Shown in pieces: positions 55,769 to 64,000 of a stretch of 64,000 bases of DNA (the first letter of the stretch is position 1; each line of letters starts with the position of its first letter). The notes beneath the pieces were generated by a model that was not told the origin of the DNA, ran no database searches, and saw only the letters and a program-made list of their open reading frames with translations. The DNA comes from Volutella citrinella (Eukaryota; Ascomycota; Sordariomycetes; Hypocreales; Nectriaceae), in NCBI GenBank assembly GCA_034401135.1, contig JAWZSP010000003.1:2108001-2172000 (forward strand), written 5' to 3'. The position numbers and the translations under genes were made by a program.

Positions 55769-58714
55769 ATGAACATGCACGCGACCGACTCGGGACCCTA
55801 CGACTTTGGGGACTCGGCCATGTCGCCTCCCGCCCTCGCCCCTAAAGGTCGGACCGTCGTTGAGGGCTATAGGAAGGACATCATCAATGGGTTCGAGAGG
55901 GACCCTCCGCGCTTCAACCCGGTACGTGTGGATCCAAGCGGACTGCGACGCGCATCCTCCGTGACTCTGCTAACTCATCTCGCAGCTTAACCCCGAACGA
56001 CCCCAGAGCTCCGCGCTTGTGGACCTCAAAGACCCTATTCAAATCCACCTCCTGACGGAAACGGCGCTTACAGACAGCAAGCAATATGAGATTCTGTCGC
56101 AGGAAGAGGTTGACGAGCTGAAGAAGCAGCTCCAGCTGCTAAACCAACGGATTGAGTCGACAAAATCTAATTTACTAATCCAATCCAAATACCGCGATGC
56201 CGCTGTGTCTATGGCTAAGCTGTATTCGCCTACTCGCACCGAAGGGAGAAGGAAGAGCTTGCTCAATCGCCATAGCGACGACCAAGGGCGCGCCAAAGAA
56301 GCCGAGGCCGAAAGGCAAACCAGTGAGAGGATGTGCGAGGACCTCGCTATCGAGCTTTTCAACCTAGAAAAGAGGCTTATGGAGCCTCAGCGACGGTTGC
56401 TTGAGCACACGGCAGGGATCTTGCAGCTCACGCACAAGGTCTCGAAGAAAAAGGTGCAGCCAGCTCCTGGCCAGGCAGCTAACGGAATGCCTGGTAGCCC
56501 TGAGAGCCTATACACCTACACTCGAAACAGCATGGACCAAGCAGCGAATGGCAACTATGGCGACGACGGCACAAACATGTATTCCTTTGATCCCCTGGAT
56601 GGGCTTGATACAAGGGGGGTGCCCAGGCAAAACCCAATTGAGATTCCCTTGAAATCGCCAGTCCGAGAGCAGAACAACCAACTCCGGGAGGAAATCGACC
56701 AGGTGCGCCAGGAGAACACCCAGCTTCTACAGTCCATCTCCGACATGGAAGCTCGCTTGGAGCACCTCAACGGCTCGCTCCGTGACGCCATCATCCGATT
56801 CGATCCTGCGAAGAATAACGACTACCTCGATGTACCCTACGGACCCAACAAGCCCTCCGTGCCCGGGAAAATGCTCAAGTCCCAAATGGACTACCTTGAA
56901 ACCGGACTCGTAGCCATTCAAGCGGAACAGGACTCGGTCACGGGAAGTGATAAGCTGTCAGAGCGAATTGACATGATGAACCAGCAAATGCATGATCTGC
57001 TGCGGACGGTTGATTCCGACTATCCCATGGCCCCGGATGGTACCAGGGTCGCCCTCGAGGATCGAATAGAGTATCTAGAGGATTCCGTGCGAGCCGTTGA
57101 CTCGGAGCTCGAACGAGCCTTGGACGGTGCTGGTAACGGTGCCAACCAGAACAATGAGGAAATTGAGGCAGTCTTGCTGGGCCTGTGGAACATCATCCAG
57201 AACGGGTTCGCCAGCATCAAACAACAAAAGAATGAACGCCGAAGAGCCCGCGCAGAGAAGGGTCTCGAGGACGACGTTTCTGAAGACGATGACTTTGACA
57301 CGGAAGAGCCATACACATTGGTCGGGTTCTCAACCCGGGTGAAGTGGCTATATTCACAGGCTACGACACTCAAGGACCAGAAGTCGGTTTTGAAGAGGCA
57401 GATCAAGCAACAGCGCGAACTCAACAGCAAATCCGATGCTGAGAAGGATGAGGAGCTGCACCGCAAGCAGGAGGAACTGGACCAGAGCCAGGTCCTCATT
57501 GACCGGGCCGAGAAGGATGCAAGGGACGCACAGAAGATGCTATCTGAGGCGCTTGAAGATCTCGAGGAGGCCAGGGAGGCTGCTGTCGGTGCCACGTCCG
57601 CCCGTGCCGAAGTGGAGGAACGTAATGCAAAGATTGCGGCGCTCGAGGCCGAAATGGACAAGATGCAGGTCTCGTTGCGCTCGACAGAGTCCAGCAGCAA
57701 CGACAGCACAACCAAGCTGATGCAACTCGATGCCGCTGTGACGGCCCTGAGCACAGAGCTTGACGACCTGACGGATTCCAAGAAGAAAGCCGAGGAGAGG
57801 TCTCTAGATCTCCAGAGGCAACTGGAAGCTAAGCAAGGGGAGTTGGAAGGACAGAAGCAGGCGAGCCAAATAATGAAGGGAGAGCTGGAAGGACAGAAGC
57901 AGACGCTCGATACAATGGAGGGGGAGCTGGAAAGACAGAAGCAGGCGCTCCACGCAATGGAAGGCGAACTGGAAGACAAGAAGGCGGCCCTTCAATCCAA
58001 GGAGCAGGAGCTTGGGGAGAAGAAGAAGGCTCTGAGGGTCCGGGAGGATGAGCTGGAGCTACTGAACGCGAGCCTCATTGAGATGAAGACGGAGCTTACT
58101 ATCGCTCAGGCTGAGCTCGACGGTGCCTATGGAACACGCGCCGAGCGAGCTGCTGACGTGGCAGCTATCAAGACGGGCGCCGAGGTGCAGAAGCTTCAGA
58201 GGCAGATCGACAAGCTCAAGGAGGAGCTGACAGGAACAGTCCAAGAGCTCGAGGATGTGACAAAGGAGACGATGGGAGCTGAACGGGAGAAGATTGAGCT
58301 CGAGACTAAGCTTGATGAGGCTCTGGGCACCAAGTCGAGCCTGGAGGGCGAGATGACGTCGCTGCGAGAACGATACGAGGACGACCTGAACAAGGCACGC
58401 GAACAAATGACGAAGCTGAAGGAAGCGCTCGATGCGGAGCGTCTCAAGGCAGTGCCCGGAAACGGCGGCACGGGACGACCCGGCGCAGGTGCCTCCATGC
58501 TCAGTGAGCAGTTCCGAGCCACCATGAGAGAGGAGAGGAAGAAGTTCCAAGAGGACATGCGGGTATGTGTTATCAGGGCGTGAACATGTACTGAGCGCAA
58601 GCATGCTAACAATCATGACAGGAGGAGCGGTCTCGCAACAGAAAGCTCGAGGAGGAGCTGGCACGTCTCAAGCGGGCACAAGGGCCTGGCAAGAGCCCAT
58701 TGAGCCCGCGATAA
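55769..58714 (+). CDS. Uds1-domain (up-regulated during septation) coiled-coil protein
   Basis: Exons 55769-55921, 55986-58562 and 58622-58714 give 940 residues. The N-terminal conserved segment RKDIINGFERDPPRFNP, joined across intron 1 to LNPERPQ, and the following helical region (SQEEVDELKKQLQLLNQRIE) to about residue 170 match the Uds1 domain first seen in S. pombe proteins induced at septation. The rest is long coiled coil, interrupted by a polar region around 170-240. Residues 670-739 are five 14-residue repeats of the type ELEGQKQ-TLDTMEG, two heptads each. The C-terminus is basic with a PLSPR end. It probably works as a cytoskeletal or septum-related scaffold. Exons 1 and 3 rest on splice signals (CCG|GTACGT, CGG|GTATGT). 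Confidence 0.82.
57840..58049 (+). repeat. Five 42-bp tandem repeats inside the Uds1-domain gene
   Basis: Copies start with GAG-YTG-GAA and code 14-residue units. The first three are close (GGAAGGACAGAAGCAG shared), the last two diverged. In-frame, so length change by whole units would keep the coiled coil. Confidence 0.8.
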
Positions 58715-59387
58715 CAACACATGCCGCGGTCGAATGACGGTTCTTGACGTGCTGTTCACGGCTTATGGAAGACGGTTCCTAGCAAGAATGGCTCTACATT
58801 GCATTGCCCACTAATTTCGAAGTTACGGGCTTCTCTTTATCCCCCTTCTACTACACTAGATTTCTCTGTCACATTGTTTCATCTGTGGGCGGTCGGCCCA
58901 AGCTATTTATACATCAGGGAGCGAATGACATTAACGGGAGGTAGGACCTCGGGTCTCGGGCGATTCATCATGACATACTATGGATGATGGAGATGCACTG
59001 TACATGGCGATGGAAATGCAGTTCGAAAACAAAAAAGGGGAAGGCTATAGAAATTTCCTGGATTGACAGATCATGCAATGGGCCAGGAGGTGTTGTTTCG
59101 TTGGCTTTTTGTTTATCAAAGCCTTATAACAGTAAGGGAGCAATGATGGGACGGGGCTGGAATTGTATTCTTTACCTACCAATCAACACATGTTTGGTCA
59201 TCATCCTACCACCGGTACTAACTGGCACTGACTGGATGTGATGGCGTGTGATGTTAGTTCAGGTAAGGTACTTGGTGAATACCTTGTCGTGTGGGCTGCA
59301 TGGTGCCAGTAGCAAGTCGTCTGACGTGTGTGACCGGAAATTACCCAAGCCCAGCACGGAGCAGTTGATTAGCGCCAACGGGTGCGG

Positions 59388-59463
59388 CAGGAAGGGGGGA
59401 AGGCACGAAGGGGGGAAGGCGCCTTGGTTGCAGTTAGAGACGAGAGGGGGGGTGAAGGGAGTA
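59388..59463 (+). repeat. G-run cluster with a direct repeat (possible G-quadruplex)
   Basis: GAAGGGGGGAAGGC occurs twice 16 nt apart, followed by a G7 and a G3 run within 70 nt. The spacing would allow a G-quadruplex; function unknown. Confidence 0.5.
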
Positions 59464-60264
59464 TACGAGTCAGGAGGAAGAAGCGTGGTTGGGTTGCTGG
59501 AGTTTCTTTGGCGTGGAGGGAGAGTTCTCGCTTGCTGGAAGCCCTCTGTTCGTCAGCGAGGCTGAGCCTTGCCGTCTGGAAACAGTAGAGCCAGTGATTG
59601 GTTTCCGCGAGTCCGAGCCAAGGGTACGGATTACTACTAGAGCAGGGGCCATTCAACGGAAATATGCCGGTGGCCGTGCTGCCCATCTGTGGGGGACAAG
59701 AGGGTCGAAGGAGTCCATCATCGCCATCAAGCCCATGTCTCCATGTCTCCATGTGACATGTCTTGCCATGGTTGGCTTTTCCTTCTTCTCTGATTTCTGG
59801 ATGAGACCAGGAAAAAATGATATTGTGCTCTCTCGCTGGGGAAGTGGCCCGTTGGGGGAAGAAAAGGGGCCACTAATGCAGTACGGTTGATGGCTTGGTC
59901 TGCTTGGTGATGATCTTGGCTGGGCCTGGGGTGAGACCTGCATCCTCAGGGCGCATCGGCTAGCGGTTTGGCCGCATCGGGATTGAGGGCAACTGCGTAC
60001 TAGGTAGGATCACGATTTATCCTCTGCCAGCAACAGGAATGGCAGGCTCGTATAAACGAGACTGAGCCAGGACTTGTGCTAGTGCCAGTAGTAATTGCTA
60101 GTAGCATAAGGTAGTAGTACCACGAAGTAGCTTGAACTTTCGACGTAGAAGGACGGAGCCGAAGCACTTGACGGCAGTTCCCCAAACGGGCACCTCGTCG
60201 CGGGCCGGAGTAATTACGGCAAGTGCAAGTGTCGACGGCTCTCATCAGTCAGGCACGACGCCGC

Positions 60265-60290
60265 CCAGGCCACCAGGCCACCAGGCCACC
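60265..60290. repeat. Short tandem repeat (CAGGCCAC unit)
   Basis: Three copies of an 8- to 9-nt CCACCAGGC unit; slippage repeat. Confidence 0.7.
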
Positions 60291-62970
60291 ACTAAGAAGC
60301 CACAGAGGGTCAACCAGGCGCACATTCCTCATCCCTCTTTTAAGTGCAGCGGGTCAAGGCGAGCAGTCACATCGCATCACATCACATCACCACCCGCGGG
60401 CTTCCGCTTCCAGCAGTTTGCTGCGGCTGCGGGCAAGCGCACACCAGGACCTAATCAGTCCATCCACGTCTCAACCTCAACACCACGCTGCTGCGCTGCT
60501 CCAGGGGCGCACCGAGCGCAGAAAAGACTCACACCATCTTCTTGCCTCCCCTGCATCCCCTTGCCAGTTTGCTTGCTTTGCTAGCATGCAGCCTCTTCTC
60601 GTCCCCCTTTGCCGACTGCAGCAATCGCCCGCTGCATGCGACTGACTAGCGCGACACCGACGAACGTTTTACCACGGCTCACCCTCCGTCCCGCCTCTAA
60701 GCCCGAGCTAGCACTGCATCGGGCGCAAGCCCAGCACGACGTCATGGTCCCCCGTTTCCCCCCCTGGGAAAGGCTGAAAAGCCAAAAAAGAGAAAGAATT
60801 GGGAAAAGCAAAAAAAGAGACAACATAGTTCGAAACTTCGCATGCGAAACAAAAGCATGTCTGCAGAAAAGGCTGAGTGAGGCTGGCACATGGCCACTGG
60901 CCGTGCGAGGGTCGGAGTCGCCGGCAGAACCACAGTTGCGCTCACCAATACGACCTGCGACTGCACATACGTGCAGGCCGCAGAGCGCAGCGGGTTAATT
61001 GTATTTGCAAAGTCACTGGTTGCTGCGAGGGGCGCCAGAAAGCAATTGACTGCCGACCGACGGAGTCTTCTGCGCGTCCGAGTATCCTCCCCTCCCCGGC
61101 CCGGCCGGAGGTGGAGCCCCACGGCCGAGTGGAGGGGGGGGTAATGGAGCGTGCCGTCTGCTCGTAGTAGCTGTAGTGTGGCATGGCACACCAATATGCC
61201 GCCGCCTGCGTCCCAAACGGGAAATGAAGATTTTCATCGCCCGGCCCGCAGGGTCAGGCCCAGACTCGTCGGGAAGGATCAGGAGCTCCTCCACCCTTAC
61301 GCACTACGCAGGAAGCACACCGTCAGCAGCCGCGTCTCGCCGTCTCCTTGCCTGCGCCGCCATGGTGTTGCGGGCGGTGTGCAATGTATCATCGGGCGAG
61401 AGTCTGTCCGCATTCCCTTCCACCACCACGTAATCGCATCGCCTGCTCCCGAGCCCACGGCGGGACCCCCACCGAGGTGGTGGTGGAGGCGGCGGCGGCG
61501 GCGGTGACCGACCGACCGACCGGCCCTCCACTCTCCACTGGGGCGGGTTCCGTCGCTGAAGTTCTGAACCGCCGCCAAAAGGACTCACCACATTGGCGCG
61601 CCGCCACCGTGGACCTCAAGGCCGCCGCCATGAGACCTGCAACAAACAGGGCGAGAGGCGGCCTGGTGGAGCTGCAGGCCATGAACCAAAGGCCCGGTCG
61701 TTGATTATTGGTCTGGTAGCCCGCAGTACCTGGCCAAATGTGAAAGACGGCCTCAGGGGCGCATAACGCGCTCCCAATGCCGTGGATCAGCCACATCGAC
61801 ACATCGCATTCGTTAGTGTAGAGATACATGATATGGGGTACAGCTTCGATACCCAGTGTTTGTCAACAGGCAGGTAACCATCCGCAGAACTAGTTTCATC
61901 ATTCATCAAGTAGTCAAGTGCTTCACAACGGACCCCAAAGCCTTATCTGAAAATCATCTTTTGAGTCTATCGAGTACTAGCGGTTACTCTATCCCCTTCT
62001 TATCCTTTTTCTTTCCGCAAAAAAATGATAAGAGGCTGGAGAAAAATTCAAGGCTCAGTCCTTGCAATGCAAATATGGTGGTGTGCCTATCTATATGCCC
62101 TGCGCCATTGTATCACGGAGTCTCATTCTTTCCCTGCCGCCCAAATTCCCAATCCCAGGAATAAGAAAAACAAAATGATGCCTGAAAACGCCGCTGAGCC
62201 TTGGTGGACGGATCACGCCCCCCCGGAAAAACAAAAGGCAATGCATGGGAGGGGAAAAAGGAAAGAAAATTCAAGTCTTGGGACGGCAGAGGTTGTAAAG
62301 GCCGGATGCCAAACACAGGCCGGGGCGAGAGAGAAAGGGCTTGCAAAAAGCAAATGCAGGGGTTGTAAACAAGCAAATACCGCATCAAAAAAACGATTGA
62401 TAACAACCAGAAAATGCAAAGAGCAACGCATGTGGCATGTGCCTTTCCCAGCCTGTCTAAAAGTCACACTCTGACCCCCCGCCCCTGATTCTTTTGACTC
62501 CGGTCGCAGGACAGTAAACAACAAGGAAAGGCGAAAAAATAAATGGTAGGGAAAAGGATGCGCCACCAACGGATTATGTCGTTTGCACAATGGTGGTGAT
62601 GGGTGTATGAAATGGCCCTCGTCGGACCAGCCGGGAAATGTACTTTGCAGGTACACCAAGACAAACACCAAATTAGAGTCCAAGTAGTAGGAGGGCATGG
62701 GGTCGAATCCTTTATCGCTGTTGACAAAAATGGAATCGACTGTCGGGTTCTGCCCGGGTGGCCTTTGCGAGGGTGGCCCGGCCCATGCAGGCGGGCGCAT
62801 ATTATGAGGTTGGTATCATTATCGACGGTGAGAGTGACTTGTTGTGAGCGGTAGGTTCGGTGAGTATAGCGGTGGTAGGGGTGGTGTAGATGTGTATGCG
62901 GGAGAGGATATCAAGCAAAAGGCCCTGTGTTGGCTGCCGCGCCTAGTGCGACTTGGATGTAGCGCCCGGC

Positions 62971-64000
62971 TTAGTCCAATGCCATCTCGTCCTCGTCAAT
63001 GTAGGCCATGCGAGACCAGATTCTCCAGTGCACAACGCCGACGTGGGCGATTCGAGTGGCAACGTCTTCGAGTCCACCCTCCTGTTGGCCCACGCGGATG
63101 GCTGCATCCAGCTCCCGGTCCCGTCCACTGTCCGAGCTTCGGGCAGCACCAGGCACGCGGTTGCCCGTCGCAATCGAGAAAAGGCAAACACCGGACAGCG
63201 CCTTGAAGTAACGCACCCGCGAGGCGAGCTCAGCGACGAGGCGCACGCGGTACGCCTCCTCCATCTCCCTGTAGATCGGCGACGACAGGTTGCAGACGAA
63301 CTCGGTAAGTTTGTCCTCAAAGGCAGGGAGCATGTCTGAAGGGGCCTTGGTAAACCGAAAGATCTGGAGGGCCATGGACGGTGCCATGGCACGCCAGCGG
63401 TCCAGGTGGGCGAGCTCGTGGGGCGCCTGCTGGAGGAGTGCGACCAGAGATTCCCGCAGATTCCGTGCCTTGACCTTGGCCTCGTTGGCATCGGGGGCCA
63501 GGTAGGCGGGAAGCACAATGGAGGATCGAGGCGACGAAGAAGCCGAGTCAGTTGAGCTGAGAGCAAGGCTGGATGGCCGGGAGTGAGTCGGGGGGGTGTT
63601 GAAGTTGAACTCGGCGCTGTGGGACAAGTGGTCGTCGGAGGAGGCGTGGTGTAGGCTAGCAAAGGCTGGCGCCGTGTTGAATCGACCGATCCGCTCAAGA
63701 TCGTCGTACATGTGCATGCAAACATCGAGGTTGATGGAGTCGAGGATGTCTGATCTCACTCGTCCTAGGCGGTCTTCGTCAAAGTAAAAGGTACCTGGCA
63801 AGGGTTTGTCGCCGGCAGAGGGCAGCATGGACCTGGAAAGGGCTTCAAAAAAGATGCCCATGTCCCCAAAGGCGCTCGATGTGGGGGCGCCGGTGCCGGG
63901 ATAGGTACGGGCAGCGGCCTCGAACCAAGGCTTGGCGTCGCTAATGTCCATTTTTCGATTTCGGAGCTTCTTCATCAGATATTTTTGCTCGAACGTAGTC
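62971..64000 (-). CDS. Tcp11/Sok1-family protein, C-terminal part (runs off right edge)
   Basis: The frame is open from 64000 to the TAA at 62971-62973, giving at least 342 residues with no intron. Visible parts are MDISDAKPWFEAAARTYPG, ILDSINLDVCMHMYDDLERI, a Ser-rich insert with HSRPSSLALSSTDSAS, HELAHLDRWRAMAPSMALQI, MEEAYRVRLVAELASRVRYF and the end VVHWRIWSRMAYIDEDEMAL. The last fits the C-terminus of T-complex-11 domain proteins. In yeast the relative Sok1 suppresses loss of cAMP-dependent kinase, and fungal Tcp11 proteins act in cAMP-linked signalling. The N-terminal half lies beyond the window, so the true start is not visible. Confidence 0.82.
   Translation of the reverse strand, partial: TTFEQKYLMKKLRNRKMDISDAKPWFEAAARTYPGTGAPTSSAFGDMGIFFEALSRSMLPSAGDKPLPGTFYFDEDRLGRVRSDILDSINLDVCMHMYDDLERIGRFNTAPAFASLHHASSDDHLSHSAEFNFNTPPTHSRPSSLALSSTDSASSSPRSSIVLPAYLAPDANEAKVKARNLRESLVALLQQAPHELAHLDRWRAMAPSMALQIFRFTKAPSDMLPAFEDKLTEFVCNLSSPIYREMEEAYRVRLVAELASRVRYFKALSGVCLFSIATGNRVPGAARSSDSGRDRELDAAIRVGQQEGGLEDVATRIAHVGVVHWRIWSRMAYIDEDEMALD

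Larger units (their letters stand above)
58715..62970. other. 4.3-kb stretch without a supported gene
   Basis: Contains G-runs at 59390-59460 and a CAGGCCAC repeat at 60265-60290 (both listed) and A-rich patches at 60770-60830 and 62020-62420. Open frames up to 195 codons overlap on both strands, are low-complexity and match nothing I recognise. Much of 62400-62970 is likely 3' flank of the Tcp11 gene. A non-coding RNA gene or an intron-rich short gene could be hidden here. Confidence 0.45.

Noticed and set aside
60132..61700. Overlapping open frames of 80-150 codons on both strands
   Set aside because: Low-complexity, several frames at once, no domain and no splice pattern that joins them into a known protein.
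62690..62710. tRNA B-box-like GGGTCGAATCC
   Set aside because: No matching A box or cloverleaf arms can be folded around it.

Overview
The window is nuclear DNA of a filamentous ascomycete, most likely a Sordariomycete and perhaps of the order Hypocreales. The signs are short spliceosomal introns (about 45-120 bp) with GTRNGT donors and CTRAC branch sites, C-ending codons in highly expressed genes, pyrimidine-rich leaders, and Pezizomycotina-type proteins such as Byr4, Dsc2, Atg37-like ACBP, Uds1-domain and Get5. The order is inferred from protein style, not from an alignment. I see no transposon, CRISPR array, rRNA or convincing tRNA.

Region 1 (1-14.2 kb) is the unusual part. Seven genes within 14 kb each carry a divergent Myb/SANT-like domain of about 50 residues. 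Most have a disordered, Lys/Ala/Pro-rich or acidic tail (64-236 partial, 795-1939, 4612-5397, 6236-6781, 7559-7963, 8960-9573, 12700-14193). Four small ones stand in a row on the plus strand. One of these (7559-7963) has a single TAG exactly where its relatives have the first Trp or Phe of the domain. It is either a fresh pseudogene or a gene repaired by the A-to-I mRNA editing known in Sordariomycetes. A coiled-coil, tail-anchored protein of unknown function (10346-11599) lies inside the cluster.

Region 2 (15.6-31.8 kb) is a housekeeping block: mitochondrial chaperonin Hsp60, cofilin (ATG-only first coding exon, 11-nt second), Get5, the nucleolar rRNA methyltransferase Nop2, the septation regulator Byr4, the end-joining factor XRCC4/Lif1 and an aldo-keto reductase.

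Region 3 (33-52 kb) is rich in organelle genes: SelO AMPylase, complex I 78-kDa subunit, an Atg37/ACBD5-like acyl-CoA-binding tail-anchored protein, nuclear RNase III, mitoribosomal protein mS33, a Pumilio RNA-binding protein, a PEX39-like peroxisomal import factor with a KPWE motif, and a mitochondrial PP2C phosphatase (Ptc5/PDP type). The Pumilio recognition residues predict UGUAAAUA as the target. A UGUANAUA site lies 55 nt after the stop of the complex I gene.

Region 4 (53-64 kb) holds a Dsc2/UBAC2 rhomboid pseudoprotease, a long Uds1-domain coiled-coil protein with a 42-bp tandem repeat, a 4.3-kb stretch with no gene that I can support, and the C-terminal part of a Tcp11/Sok1 family protein that runs off the right edge.

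Exon borders were placed by eye from splice signals, reading phase and family resemblance. They are predictions, not transcript-supported models.
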